DNA of 38,125 nucleotides from Acidobacteriota bacterium (GTDB lineage Bacteria > Acidobacteriota > Terriglobia > Terriglobales > Acidobacteriaceae), in the NCBI GenBank assembly GCA_003224905.1, contig QIAA01000117.1:1-38125 (forward strand), given 5' to 3'. The notes beneath the pieces are model-generated. The model searched no databases, had not been told where the DNA came from, and saw only the letters and a list, made by a program, of their open reading frames with translations. Positions 1 to 8,894 of the stretch are shown in pieces. Each line of letters starts with the position of its first letter. Positions within the stretch are counted from its first letter, which is position 1. A program made the translations under genes and the position numbers.

Positions 1-1044
1 CTCGCCGATTGCGCCTATGTCGAAGCGGTCATAGTTCTTGAAGATCTCTTTCAAGTCGGGCAGGCGCATAGGTTCAAGGTTCTCGTGCGTGAGATAGGCA
101 TCAGGCTCCATGATCTGTCGCGTCGAACGTGGTGGATTCTCCAACAGCCCGGCAAACGCCTTCTGCTTATCTCCCTTCGCCAGCACCTGTCCGACAAAGT
201 CGATGCCGTAGCGGTATGGGAATGTGACTGCCTCTTTGATGTAGAGAGGCGCTCCGCGAAACTGACCGGAGTCCGCAGTCCCGGCGAGCATGCCCTGTTT
301 AAGAGCACCCACCATCTGGGGTGCAGTAGCCAACGACTGACCAAAAGGCTTCAGCATGTAATCGATGAGAACCACCATGGCCTGGCCTTCGACAATTGCC
401 TGGCGTGCTGCGCTGATTTCGTCGTTCTCAATGTCCTCGGTAGAAACTCTCTTCTTCTTTTCCAGGTCGATATCCGCCGCCTTCATGAATTTCTCGAGCC
501 CGAACGACTGATCCTGCAGAGCATGTGTCAGTTCGTGTGCGAGCACCGGCTTCTGTTGTTCGGGATCGAGCCAATCGAGCAGGTTCACAGTATTGGTTTT
601 GGGATCGTAGTAGCCGGCGACCTGCTCCTTGAACAGCGCTACAAGAAATTTCCCAAGATCGAAGTCACGCGGCAGAAGGCCAAACTTCTTCAGTACCAGC
701 TGTGAACGTTGCAGGCGTTTTGCATTTTCGTCTTCCCCGGTGTTTTTGGCGACGTACGCCTCCACCTCGTCGCGATCGATGAGCCGGCGCTTAACTTTGT
801 CCTTGATAGGAAGAGCGGTGTCTGCGCTGGCGAACTGAAGGATCTGATCGACGGAGCGGAAGAGTTCCTGGGCCTGCTGTGGGGAAATCTTCCGCTCTTG
901 TGCTGTGCCGCTGGTGCTCTTGTCTGCATTTTTGTTACCCGGCGCTTGCGGCGGTTCTGCCGCTACTGGCGCGAGCCATAGGCTAATTGAGAGGAAACAA
1001 AGGAAGAAATGGCGGAGGACGAGCTTAGCTTTGAATGAATTCAT
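1..1044 (-). CDS. Secreted HExxH zinc-metallopeptidase-like protein (partial, runs off window)
   Basis: The reading frame is open from the ATG at 1044 to base 1, so 348 codons are visible and the C-terminus is missing. The N-terminus (MNSFKAKLVLRHFFLCFLSISLWLAPVAAE) looks like a Sec signal peptide, so an envelope or secreted location is likely. Residues 170-174 read HELTH within an AHELTHALQDQ context, the zincin HExxH motif. A downstream EGQAM segment could supply the third zinc ligand, a glutamate. Its ATG overlaps the stop of the upstream LeuB-type gene as ATGA, which suggests coupled translation, although no functional link is obvious. The substrate is unknown. The metallopeptidase call rests on the motif and the signal peptide only. 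Confidence 0.75.
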   Translation of the reverse strand, partial: MNSFKAKLVLRHFFLCFLSISLWLAPVAAEPPQAPGNKNADKSTSGTAQERKISPQQAQELFRSVDQILQFASADTALPIKDKVKRRLIDRDEVEAYVAKNTGEDENAKRLQRSQLVLKKFGLLPRDFDLGKFLVALFKEQVAGYYDPKTNTVNLLDWLDPEQQKPVLAHELTHALQDQSFGLEKFMKAADIDLEKKKRVSTEDIENDEISAARQAIVEGQAMVVLIDYMLKPFGQSLATAPQMVGALKQGMLAGTADSGQFRGAPLYIKEAVTFPYRYGIDFVGQVLAKGDKQKAFAGLLENPPRSTRQIMEPDAYLTHENLEPMRLPDLKEIFKNYDRFDIGAIGE

Positions 1045-2141
1045 GCAGCACTCGAGGATTCCCTAACCCGCTCAGCGATCCATTCTCCCGCTTCTCGCGT
1101 TCCCAGGTTTCCGCCCACGTCCTGTGTCAGCTTCTTCTGGCGAACGGCTTCGAGTACAGCAGCTTCGATCCTTACCGCTTCTGGGGAAAAATCTAGATGT
1201 GCCAGCATCATCGCACTCGTGAGGATCGCGCCGAAGGGATTTGCGATGTTCTTGCCAGTAATTGCCGGGGCCGAGCCGTGCACAGGTTCGAACATAGAAG
1301 TTTTCCCCGGATGGATATTGCCGCTGGCCGCCATCCCCAAGCCGCCCTGTAAAGCTGCCGCCAGATCAGTGATGATGTCTCCGAACATATTGTTGGTGAC
1401 GATCACGTCAAACTGGCGGGGATCGCGGACAATCTGCGTGCACAGGGCGTCTACGTACATGTGTTCGGATTTCAACTGCGGATACTCCGCGCTGACTTCC
1501 CTGAAAACCCGTTGCCAGAGGCTGCCCGCGTAGGTCATGGCGTTTGACTTGTCGCACATGAGCACGCGGCTGCGGGAGGTTCCATCGGCTTTTTTGTTCT
1601 GAAGGCAGTACTCAAAGGCGAAGCGAATGATGCGTTCGACTCCTTTATGGGTGTTAACGTCTTCCTGGATCGCGACCTCATCGGCAGTTCCCTGCTTGAA
1701 TATCCCGCCTGAATCCACGTAGACGCCTTCGGTGTTTTCGCGGATGACCACGAAATCCAAATCTTTTGGCTCGACTCCCTTCAGCGGGCAAAGGGATGAA
1801 TCGAGTAAACGCACCGGGCGGACGTTGGCGTAGAGATCCATCTTGAAGCGCATGCCGAGGAGAATTTCTTTGGCGTGAACATTCGAGGGTACCCTCGGGT
1901 CACCGAAGGCGCCAACCAGGACGGCATCGAAATCGCCCGCCAACGACGCAAATCCATCCCGGGGGACGGTCGTGCCATCGGCAAGAAACCGGTCTGCGCT
2001 CCAGTCAAAATACGAGAGTTGTACCTGAGCACCAGTGGCCTTGAGCACGCTCACCGCTTGCGGAATAACTTCTTTGCCGATGCCGTCTCCAGGAATTACG
2101 GCAATGCGTTTGCCCGAGCTCACGCATGGAACATACCACAT
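1041..2141 (-). CDS. leuB: 3-isopropylmalate dehydrogenase-type decarboxylating dehydrogenase
   Basis: 366 aa, full length for the isocitrate/isopropylmalate dehydrogenase family. It would oxidise and decarboxylate 3-isopropylmalate with NAD in leucine synthesis, in the cytoplasm. Visible family marks are the N-terminal IPGDGIGKEV, the substrate-arginine region around MRFKMDLYANVRP, RENTEGVY, the metal-binding aspartates in TNNMFGDIITDLAA, and the C-terminal FEPVHGSAPAI cofactor region. The ATG at 2141 has no clear Shine-Dalgarno sequence; a GTG six codons further in (about 2123) is an alternative start closer to the conserved IAVIPGDG. No other leu gene is nearby, so a related 2-hydroxyacid substrate (tartrate, homoisocitrate) cannot be excluded. 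The stop overlaps the next gene by ATGA. Confidence 0.85.
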   Translation of the reverse strand: MWYVPCVSSGKRIAVIPGDGIGKEVIPQAVSVLKATGAQVQLSYFDWSADRFLADGTTVPRDGFASLAGDFDAVLVGAFGDPRVPSNVHAKEILLGMRFKMDLYANVRPVRLLDSSLCPLKGVEPKDLDFVVIRENTEGVYVDSGGIFKQGTADEVAIQEDVNTHKGVERIIRFAFEYCLQNKKADGTSRSRVLMCDKSNAMTYAGSLWQRVFREVSAEYPQLKSEHMYVDALCTQIVRDPRQFDVIVTNNMFGDIITDLAAALQGGLGMAASGNIHPGKTSMFEPVHGSAPAITGKNIANPFGAILTSAMMLAHLDFSPEAVRIEAAVLEAVRQKKLTQDVGGNLGTREAGEWIAERVRESSSAA

Positions 2142-2216
2142 GGCGGAAGCATGAGGATTCAGGGTGAGGCGCTGGGCAGGTGTGGGTCACGGGCTTCAGT
2201 GTGTAGGGCAAAAAGC

Positions 2217-2302
2217 TAACCGCAAAGAGCGCGGAGAAAACCGCGAAGGACGCAAAGAACAGACCGCAAAGCGCGCTAAGAACAGCCGCAAATGACGCAA
2301 GG
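2217..2302 (+). repeat. CGCAAAG-unit dispersed repeat, copy 1 (long)
   Basis: Between divergent leuB and ygfZ lies an array of degenerate CCGCAAAG / GACGCAAAG / GCGCTAAG units roughly every 9-11 bases. It is the longest of five such arrays in the first 13 kb, all in the same orientation. It has no coding potential of note. Confidence 0.7.
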
Positions 2303-2330
2303 CCAAGCGTGAAGTTCGCTAAGGCTTCGT

Positions 2331-2336
2331 TATAAT
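2331..2336 (+). promoter_or_regulatory. Possible -10 box of ygfZ
   Basis: A perfect TATAAT hexamer ends 14 bases before the chosen ATG at 2351. No good -35 hexamer is seen at the right distance. If it is used, transcription would start about 5-9 bases before the ATG, giving an almost leaderless message. Confidence 0.35.
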
Positions 2337-2350
2337 TGAAACGATACATT

Positions 2351-3400
2351 ATGAGTTCCGTTCAACAGAACAGCGCGGACTTTGTTGTAGAATCCCGAGC
2401 GGCTGGGAGCGCCAGAGAGGACTTCGGACATCTGACAAGCGGTTGCGGAGTTTTTGATCTGGACTGCCGGGCCAAGGTTGAGATTACCGGCAGTCACCGC
2501 GTCCGCTGGCTGAACAGCATGATCAGCAACAACGTGCGTGATCTGCCAGCCGGACAAGGGGTATACGGATTCTTGCTGACCCCGCAAGGCCGCATTCAGG
2601 GTGATCTCTACGCTTACCAGCGTGGCGATTCGTTGCTTCTGGATCTCGACGTGGCTCAGCTTGAAAAAGTGCTAGGGATTTTACGCCGCTACATCATCAT
2701 GGATGATGTGAAACTGACGGATGTGAGCGGCAACTTGAAGGCAATTGGCCTGGCTGGTCCGCGCTCCGGGCCCGTGCTAAAGGGAGCCGGTATCGACATC
2801 GTTGAGCTTCAGCCGCTGCAGTTTGCCGAATTCGTATGGCGCGAGAACAAAGTCACTGTGGTGCGCAGCGACAATCCCCTGGTCCACTCGTTTGAATTGT
2901 GGGTTGCACCGGAACAGCGCTCATCCTTGTGGGATGCCCTCGTAGCTGCTGGAGCAGCGCCGGTAAGTTCTTCGGCCGTGGAGTCATTGCGGATTGCATC
3001 AGGGATACCGCGCTACGGGCAGGACATCCGTGATCGCGATTTGCCGCAGGAAACCGGGCAGCAGCGCGCTTTGAGTTTCACTAAAGGATGCTACATCGGG
3101 CAGGAGATCGTGGAACGGATCCGCTCCCGTGGAAGCGTGCATCGCCAGTTCAGTGGCTTTGAGATTGAGGGTCCACTGCCTGTGCCGGGGACCAAAGTTC
3201 AGGCGGACGGCAAGGACGCCGGCGAAATTACCAGCGCCGCGTATCTGCCTGTAGAGAACGGCGACCGGGCCGTCGCTCTGGGTTACATCCGCCGCGAGGT
3301 TGCTGCGCCGGACCAAGAACTACCAGCAGGCGATGCAAAGGCGCGAGTAGTGGCGCTGCCCTTCGATGGCATAGTGCATACCTCCCGTGTAAATCCTTAA
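2351..3400 (+). CDS. ygfZ: YgfZ/GcvT-like folate-binding protein
   Basis: 349 aa from the ATG at 2351; a TTG at 2336 adds only five residues and sits on the -10-like box. The protein has the GcvT-type aminomethyltransferase fold and carries the YgfZ signature K-G-C-Y-I-G-Q-E with Cys at residue 247 (codon 3089). Known YgfZ proteins bind tetrahydrofolate and support Fe-S cluster assembly or repair in the cytoplasm; they are not glycine-cleavage enzymes. It heads a same-strand run with the DUF1844 gene (24-base gap), a metallo-hydrolase and ribF. Confidence 0.9.
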   Translation: MSSVQQNSADFVVESRAAGSAREDFGHLTSGCGVFDLDCRAKVEITGSHRVRWLNSMISNNVRDLPAGQGVYGFLLTPQGRIQGDLYAYQRGDSLLLDLDVAQLEKVLGILRRYIIMDDVKLTDVSGNLKAIGLAGPRSGPVLKGAGIDIVELQPLQFAEFVWRENKVTVVRSDNPLVHSFELWVAPEQRSSLWDALVAAGAAPVSSSAVESLRIASGIPRYGQDIRDRDLPQETGQQRALSFTKGCYIGQEIVERIRSRGSVHRQFSGFEIEGPLPVPGTKVQADGKDAGEITSAAYLPVENGDRAVALGYIRREVAAPDQELPAGDAKARVVALPFDGIVHTSRVNP

Positions 3401-3424
3401 TGTTGGAGTTGCTTAAGCGAACTT

Positions 3425-3982
3425 ATGGCTGAGAAGAAAAAAGAAGAGGCTTTTGTCGTAACCGACCGCCGCTTGTTCACACCCGAAGGTGAGCTGCGGC
3501 AAGAAGTGGTTGAAGACGTAGCACAACCTGCGAAGCCGGGGCCGCAGCGCGTAGAGGCTGCGTCACCGCCTGCTGAGGCTGATGTCCAACCTGCGCCCTC
3601 AGCGAGTGAGCAGAAGCAGCAAGCTGATGCTTACCGCCGTTCGAAGAAGGATCTCGATTCGCGCGTAGAGCTGAGTGGACAGTCCTCCAAAGACCTGGAG
3701 ATGACCTTTGAGCGCTTTCTGGCGTCGCTTTATATGACGGCCATGATGCAACTCGGTCTGATGCACGAAGAAGGCGGACAGCCGCGCATCGACTTGATCG
3801 GCGCGCGCCAGACGGTTGATACGCTCAGCTTGCTTTCCGAGAAGACGAAGGGAAATCTCACGTCGGCAGAGGAAAACTTTCTGCAGAACGCTTTGTACGA
3901 ACTGCGCATGGCGTACGTGGAAGTCACCAATGCGCTGGCCCGGCCACCTAAGGCGACGGGGACCGATCCCGCGAAAAGATGA
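3425..3982 (+). CDS. DUF1844 domain protein
   Basis: 185 aa. The first ~80 residues are charged and Pro/Ala/Gln-rich, probably disordered. Residues ~90-170 match the DUF1844 pattern: a helical core beginning LEMTFERFLASLYMTAM, then IDLIGARQTVDTLSLLSEKTKGNL and NALYELRMAYVEV. The function of this family is not known. It sits between ygfZ and the hydrolase, and its TGA overlaps the next ATG (ATGA at 3979-3982), so the two are probably co-translated. Confidence 0.85.
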   Translation: MAEKKKEEAFVVTDRRLFTPEGELRQEVVEDVAQPAKPGPQRVEAASPPAEADVQPAPSASEQKQQADAYRRSKKDLDSRVELSGQSSKDLEMTFERFLASLYMTAMMQLGLMHEEGGQPRIDLIGARQTVDTLSLLSEKTKGNLTSAEENFLQNALYELRMAYVEVTNALARPPKATGTDPAKR

Positions 3983-4752
3983 AAGCCGTATTAACGGTGC
4001 TGGGCAGCGGCACATCGATGGGTGTGCCCACCATCGGCTGCAGCTGCGCGGTTTGTCATTCCACTGACGCGCGCGACCGCCGCAGCCGGCCTTCGGTGCT
4101 TATCCAATACAACGGCAGGAACGTGCTGGTAGACACTACTCCTGATTTTCGCGAACAGGCGATTCGTGAAGGTATTGCGCATCTCGATGCCGTGCTCTAC
4201 ACGCACGCGCATGCGGATCATATTCTGGGCATCGACGATCTTCGACCGGTGAGCTTTCGGCATAGGCCGAACAAGCTGCCGTTATACGCTCATCCTGAGG
4301 TTGCTGATTTCATTCGCAACATGTTTCGCTACATCTTTGACGCCGATTATAAGTTTGGTGGGCTGCCGCAAGTTGAGCTGCGATTGATGACTGGGCCGCT
4401 GGAACTGTTTGGCGCGTGTTTTATTCCAGTGATCGTGATTCACGGCGATACGGAGATCTACGGCTTTCGCTTTGGCTCAGCAGCTTATCTGACTGACCAC
4501 AGTGAAATTCCTGAGGAGTCTCTAAAGCAGCTGCAGAACCTTGACATTCTGTTCCTTGATGCGCTGCGTTATAAGCCTCATCCGACACATTCTACGGTCG
4601 ATAATTCACTGAAGATCGTGCAGCGGCTGAAGCCGAAGCGGGCGTTCTTCACGCATATTTGTCACGATCTGCCGCATGAGGTGACCAATGCGGCTCTGCC
4701 GCCGAACGTGCGGCTTTCGTATGACGGGATGAAGCTGGAGTTTGAAATTTAG
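3979..4752 (+). CDS. PhnP-like metallo-beta-lactamase-fold hydrolase
   Basis: 257 aa MBL-fold protein. The dinuclear metal site is visible as THAHADHILGID (HxHxDH, about residues 75-80) with later ligands in IHGDTE, LTDHSE/LFLDAL and FFTHICHDL. The N-terminal GCSCAVC gives a Cys cluster like the structural zinc site of PhnP. Members act on phosphodiesters such as cyclic phosphates or on nucleic-acid ends. No phn genes are nearby, so a general phosphodiesterase is the safer call. Start fixed by the ATGA overlap with the DUF1844 gene. Confidence 0.82.
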   Translation: MKAVLTVLGSGTSMGVPTIGCSCAVCHSTDARDRRSRPSVLIQYNGRNVLVDTTPDFREQAIREGIAHLDAVLYTHAHADHILGIDDLRPVSFRHRPNKLPLYAHPEVADFIRNMFRYIFDADYKFGGLPQVELRLMTGPLELFGACFIPVIVIHGDTEIYGFRFGSAAYLTDHSEIPEESLKQLQNLDILFLDALRYKPHPTHSTVDNSLKIVQRLKPKRAFFTHICHDLPHEVTNAALPPNVRLSYDGMKLEFEI

Positions 4753-4776
4753 TTTTCGCGCGTCGCTTCAAGAGCG

Positions 4777-4820
4777 TTAACCGCAAAGAACGCAAAGATT
4801 GTGCAAAGGACGCGAAGAAA
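4777..4820 (+). repeat. CGCAAAG-unit dispersed repeat, copy 2
   Basis: TTAACCGCAAAGAACGCAAA is followed by GTGCAAAGGACGCGAAGAAA; together they fill most of the gap between the hydrolase and ribF. Confidence 0.7.
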
Positions 4821-4842
4821 ATCCATCACTTAGAAGCCTGGG

Positions 4843-5787
4843 ATGCAAGTTTTTCACCAACTTGACGAAGTACCGGCGGAGTTTGGGCCCACGCTGGTGA
4901 GTGTCGGGAACTTTGATGGAGTACACCGCGCCCATGCGCACGTCTTGAAGGAGATTGTACGGCGGGCGCGGGAGCAGGGCGTTCGGGCAATGGCCGTAAC
5001 GTTTGAGCCGCATCCCGTGCGGATTCTGCGGCCCGATTCAGAATTGAAGCTGATCACTCCAACTACGGAGAAGATTCGGCTGTTGGAGTGTACGGGCCTT
5101 GATGCTGTGTTGCTGCTCCCCTTCGGCCGAGACCTTTCGCTGATGGCGGCCCAGCAGTTCGCGATGGAAATTCTTAAGGAAAAGCTGCGGGCTCGCGAAG
5201 TCCACGAAGGCTTTAACTTCCGCTTCGGCCACAAGGCCGCAGGTACCGTGGAGATGCTGGCGGAGTTCGGCCGTGAAATGGGGTTTGACGTGAAGGTCTA
5301 TCAGGAGATGAAGCTGCGGGGCGAGCCGGTTTCCAGTAGCCGAATTCGCAAACTGCTTCGCGATGGAAATGTAAGCCGGGCGCGGCATCTGCTGGGACGG
5401 GCTTTCAGCATTCTTTCGTCCGCGGGACGGGGCAGAGGTTACGGCACAAAGTACACCGTGCCGACAATCAATTTGAGCCGGTATGAAGAACTCATCCCGG
5501 GCGACGGCGTCTACATCACCAGAACTCGCGTGGGCCAGGAGTGCTTTGATTCCGTGACCAACGTTGGCAACCGCCCGACTTTCGGCGAAGAATCGTTCGC
5601 AGTAGAAACGCACTTGCTAAATTTTCATCCCATCGAGCTGACCGCTGAGACTGAAGTTGAGATTCACTTCCTGCAGCGGCTGCGGGGCGAAATCAAGTTT
5701 CCCTCCATCGATGCGCTGCGGGAGCAGATCGCGCGTGACGTGAAGAAGGCCAGAAGGTATTTCCACTTAGTGAAGCTGACCTGGTAG
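4843..5787 (+). CDS. ribF: Bifunctional riboflavin kinase / FAD synthetase
   Basis: 314 aa, normal length. It makes FMN from riboflavin and then FAD, in the cytoplasm. The N-terminal adenylyltransferase half shows VSVGNFDGVHRAH, AVTFEPHPVRIL and the VSSSRIRKLL motif. The C-terminal kinase half shows GRGRGYGTKYTVPTINL and NVGNRPTFGEESFAVETHLL. One oddity: the nucleotide-binding motif reads HRAH where HxGH is usual. It lies after a CGCAAAG repeat, so it may have its own promoter rather than being read from ygfZ. Confidence 0.93.
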   Translation: MQVFHQLDEVPAEFGPTLVSVGNFDGVHRAHAHVLKEIVRRAREQGVRAMAVTFEPHPVRILRPDSELKLITPTTEKIRLLECTGLDAVLLLPFGRDLSLMAAQQFAMEILKEKLRAREVHEGFNFRFGHKAAGTVEMLAEFGREMGFDVKVYQEMKLRGEPVSSSRIRKLLRDGNVSRARHLLGRAFSILSSAGRGRGYGTKYTVPTINLSRYEELIPGDGVYITRTRVGQECFDSVTNVGNRPTFGEESFAVETHLLNFHPIELTAETEVEIHFLQRLRGEIKFPSIDALREQIARDVKKARRYFHLVKLTW

Positions 5788-5844
5788 TTGTTCCGGCTTG
5801 CTTGGTGATCTTCGCAGTTTGCCCTATTTCATGTCGAAAAAGAT

Positions 5845-5882
5845 TTTGACCGCAAAGGTCGCAAAGATGCCGCAAAGATCGC
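5845..5882 (+). repeat. CGCAAAG-unit dispersed repeat, copy 3
   Basis: TTTTGACCGCAAAGGTCGCA and further CGCAAAG units lie between ribF and the MFS gene, in the same orientation as the other copies. Confidence 0.65.
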
Positions 5883-5971
5883 ACGGAAATGCCCGTAGCA
5901 GCTGAGCGACATTCTGAATGCGTGTTCCTTTCCATTTGCCAATTCTTACTTAAGAATTAACAATCCCCTGC

Positions 5972-7249
5972 ATGGCAACCGGCCTTAGTCCGGCACTGAC
6001 GCGGATCACCTCTGCGCAGCGCCGCACGTTGCTCGCCGCCTCACTCGGCTGGATGCTCGATGCCTTTGACGCCATGCTCTACGCCCTTGTGCTGGCGCAC
6101 GTGATGCGCGATCTGGGGATGACGAAAGGCACAGCGGGTCTGCTGAACAGCCTGACTTTGCTCGCATCAGGTATCGGAGGCGTGGCCTTTGGCTTTCTCG
6201 CGGATCGAATTGGGCGCAAGCGCGCGCTGATGCTGAGCATTCTGACTTATTCAGTGTGTTCATTCGCCTCGGGATTGTCGCGTTCCGTGCTGACGCTGGC
6301 CATCTTCCGCTTTATTCTTGGACTCGGGATGGGAGGCGAATGGAATACCGGGGCAACGCTGGTCGCGGAGACGTGGCCGATGGAGCTTCGCGCGAAGGCC
6401 ATCTCGATCGTGCAGAGCTCGTGGGCGATTGGTTACGCGCTGGCGGCGCTGGTGACAGGAATCGTGCTGCACTATGCGAATTGGCGAATGGCATTCTTCG
6501 TAGGGATTCTACCCGCGCTGGTCACGGTCTGGATTCGGCGAGACGTGCCGGAATCCGAAATGTGGGAGCGAAAGCGAGCAGAACGAAATCAGGCCGGAAC
6601 CGGACTGCATTCAAGTGCTCACGACAGGACAGCAAACGATGCTTTCATCCGCATCTTTCAACCACCTTTCGTCGATCACACATTTGCACTTTTCTTCATG
6701 AATTTTTTTGGCATGTTTGCCTGGTGGGGACTGTTCACGTGGATGCCGCCGTATTTGTCACTGCCGGTCGAGCAAGGAGGACGTGGCTTCGGCGTGATGG
6801 GAACCACGACTCTGCTCGTTTTCCTGAATCTGTTCGGGATGTTCCCCGGGTATGCCGGGTTTGGCTGGGTGGCCGATCAGTTAGGAAGGCGCAAGTCTTT
6901 TCTCTTGTATACATTTATGGCCGGTGTTTTGGTTCCGCTTTATGCTCAGGCGCGAGAGCCGTGGGTGCTTCTCGTGCTCGGTGCTGTGGTGGCATTTTTC
7001 GGCACCGGATTTTTCTCGGGATCGGGAATCATCGGGAGTGAAATTTTCCCGACTGCCGTGCGTGCGCGTGCGCTGGGTTTTACCTACAACGGCGCAAGGG
7101 CGCTTAGTTCAGTTGCCCCGTTTGTCATAGGGCGAGTAGGCCAGACCAAAGGCCTGAGTTGGGCGTTTTATCTGTGCGGGGCATCGTTCCTTTTGGCTTG
7201 CCTGGTGGCCACGCAATTGCCAGAGACGAAAGGAAAACAGCTGGAATAG
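5972..7249 (+). CDS. MFS transporter, sialate/aromatic-acid symporter-like
   Basis: 425 aa polytopic inner-membrane protein with about 12 hydrophobic segments. The MFS motif between TM2 and TM3 is clear (FLADRIGRKRAL), and its counterpart in the second half is VADQLGRRKSF. FRFILGLGMGGEWNTGATLVAE is typical of the organic-acid/sialate-type MFS subgroup, which usually performs proton-coupled uptake of carboxylates. The substrate cannot be read from sequence. It is convergent with the EamA gene, with stops only four bases apart and no obvious terminator between them. Confidence 0.85.
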   Translation: MATGLSPALTRITSAQRRTLLAASLGWMLDAFDAMLYALVLAHVMRDLGMTKGTAGLLNSLTLLASGIGGVAFGFLADRIGRKRALMLSILTYSVCSFASGLSRSVLTLAIFRFILGLGMGGEWNTGATLVAETWPMELRAKAISIVQSSWAIGYALAALVTGIVLHYANWRMAFFVGILPALVTVWIRRDVPESEMWERKRAERNQAGTGLHSSAHDRTANDAFIRIFQPPFVDHTFALFFMNFFGMFAWWGLFTWMPPYLSLPVEQGGRGFGVMGTTTLLVFLNLFGMFPGYAGFGWVADQLGRRKSFLLYTFMAGVLVPLYAQAREPWVLLVLGAVVAFFGTGFFSGSGIIGSEIFPTAVRARALGFTYNGARALSSVAPFVIGRVGQTKGLSWAFYLCGASFLLACLVATQLPETKGKQLE

Positions 7250-7253
7250 AGAT

Positions 7254-8210
7254 CTATTCGATGGGCTCAATTAGGGTTGCGGTGTCGGACGCCTTCCGGT
7301 CCGGCAGCTGCACAACCAGGATCGCCGCCAGCACAAACACAATTCCAATGGCTTGCACGGGGCGAAGGATTTCCCCAAGAGCGATCGCTGCGACCAGAAT
7401 GGAGAACACAGGCTCGAGACAACTGCCGATCACCGCTTGTGTGGGCTCAAGGTGCTGCAGGCCAGCAAAATAGAACGAAAATGGCAACAAGACGGACAGC
7501 AGGGAGAACACAAGCAGAAACAACCACTGTCCGCCTGAGTAGTGGGCGGAAACTATTTTTGAGGGGGAGTTGACGAAGATCCAGAACAGAGCCGCGCTTG
7601 CGGTGGTGTACAGGAGCACCGTCCAACGATCATGATGCGTGAGAAGACGGTGTCCGCCGACGTTGTAGAAGCTGAAGGAGAGCGAAGCGACAAGTGCAGC
7701 GCTTACTCCAATTCTGTCGAGCCGCAGGCCCGAGCTGAAGATTCCGATCACCAGGGCAATCCCCAGCAGAGCCAGCGCGACCGCGGCAATCCTTGACAGC
7801 GTGGCCCTCTGGAGTCGGCGCGCAACCATGTAGAGCAACACCCAGACCGGGGCTGTGTACTGCAGAATGATCGCAGTGGCGACATTCGTCTTCTGGATAG
7901 CGAGATAGTAGAAGTAATTTGACGCAGCGACTCCCAGGATTCCGAGCAGAAAGAGCTGAAAAAGATCAGCGCGCTGCAGGCGCAGCTTTCGCGTGCCTCG
8001 AAAGAGAACCAGCGCGGGCAGGAGCACTAGAAATGAAAATGTTGTGCGGCTTTGAGAGAGGATCAGGGGATCGATTGCGTGCAGCGCGTTTCCGGCAAGG
8101 GACCACCGTCCTGTGAACGCCGCCCGCCCCAGGGTGGCGGCCAGCGCCCATGAAAATGTTGCGGCGGCGATGTAGAAGTATCCTCTGGCGGGATGCGCTT
8201 TGATGGGCAA
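7254..8210 (-). CDS. EamA/DMT family transporter
   Basis: 318 aa with about ten hydrophobic helices in two homologous halves, the EamA (drug/metabolite transporter) arrangement. Typical stretches are YYLAIQKTNVATAIILQYTAPVW in the first half and LQHLEPTQAVIGSCLEPVFSILVA in the second. Members export amino acids or other metabolites; the substrate here is unknown. Monocistronic on the minus strand. Confidence 0.85.
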   Translation of the reverse strand: MPIKAHPARGYFYIAAATFSWALAATLGRAAFTGRWSLAGNALHAIDPLILSQSRTTFSFLVLLPALVLFRGTRKLRLQRADLFQLFLLGILGVAASNYFYYLAIQKTNVATAIILQYTAPVWVLLYMVARRLQRATLSRIAAVALALLGIALVIGIFSSGLRLDRIGVSAALVASLSFSFYNVGGHRLLTHHDRWTVLLYTTASAALFWIFVNSPSKIVSAHYSGGQWLFLLVFSLLSVLLPFSFYFAGLQHLEPTQAVIGSCLEPVFSILVAAIALGEILRPVQAIGIVFVLAAILVVQLPDRKASDTATLIEPIE

Positions 8211-8280
8211 GCGGTCGATTATCGGATCTCAGACTGAATTTTGCTGAGGCAGGTTTTTGTTTGCTTTGCCGTAGAAGATT

Positions 8281-8328
8281 TTAACCGCAAAGAACGCAAA
8301 GGGATTCGCGAAGGACGCAAAGAAAAAC
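8281..8328 (+). repeat. CGCAAAG-unit dispersed repeat, copy 4
   Basis: TTAACCGCAAAGAACGCAAA continues with TTCGCGAAGGACGCAAAGAA. It closely resembles copy 2 and lies directly before the MITE-like element. Confidence 0.7.
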
Positions 8329-8336
8329 AAGTACCT

Positions 8337-8464
8337 CTAGCAGGCTGCGGAAAAACTTTATTCCATCGCCTCAGCGCCTGAAGGCGCGATTGAATGTAGG
8401 CGACTTACGGCACCGCTGAAGCGATGCCCTGATACGAATCACATGTCTTTCTGCAGCCTGCTAG
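8337..8464. mobile_element. 128-bp MITE-like element
   Basis: The element is bounded by inverted CTAGCAGGCTGCGGAAA (8337-8353) and TTTCTGCAGCCTGCTAG (8448-8464): 17-bp arms with one mismatch, ending in CTAG. The inside holds GCGCCTGAAGGCGC and other short palindromes and no ORF. There is no transposase, so it would be non-autonomous. Confidence 0.6.
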
Positions 8465-8487
8465 AACGCAGCTCGATTTTACTCGTG

Positions 8488-8892
8488 TCACTTCGGTTCG
8501 ACGTACTCTATTTCATGGGTGATGGTTGCCGTCGTATTCAGCATGGCGGAAACCGAGCAGTATTTCTCTTTCGAGAGCTGCACTGCGTCCTCGACGGCCT
8601 TGTGCGAGACCTTGCCTCCTACGCGGTAGGTGAGCTTGATCTGGGTGTACACACTCGGTGGAGTCGCAGCACGCTCCGCCTCGGCAAGGATTTCTAGGCT
8701 CGTGAACGGCTCCCGCTTTTTGCCCAGAATATTTGCCACGTCATAGCCCGTGCATCCACACAATCCAATGAGAACCAGTTCCATCGGACTGTTGCCAGCG
8801 GTGCTGTCTCCGTCCACGATGATCAGGTGATTTGAGCTGGCAACACTATTAAAACGGTGGTTATCGATCCAGGTCACGTGGGCTTCAGTCAT
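8488..8892 (-). CDS. OsmC family peroxiredoxin-like protein
   Basis: 134 aa from the ATG at 8892, with a GTG directly before it. OsmC-type proteins reduce organic hydroperoxides with two cysteines. Here the pair is Cys45/Cys47 in GLCGCTGYDV and Cys112 in KYCSVSAML. The LIIVDGD and SPMELVLIGL segments match the family. It directly follows the cation exporter gene, whose TAG overlaps the start region (TAGTGATG), so the two are likely one transcript. Confidence 0.87.
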   Translation of the reverse strand: MTEAHVTWIDNHRFNSVASSNHLIIVDGDSTAGNSPMELVLIGLCGCTGYDVANILGKKREPFTSLEILAEAERAATPPSVYTQIKLTYRVGGKVSHKAVEDAVQLSKEKYCSVSAMLNTTATITHEIEYVEPK

Positions 8893-8894
8893 CA

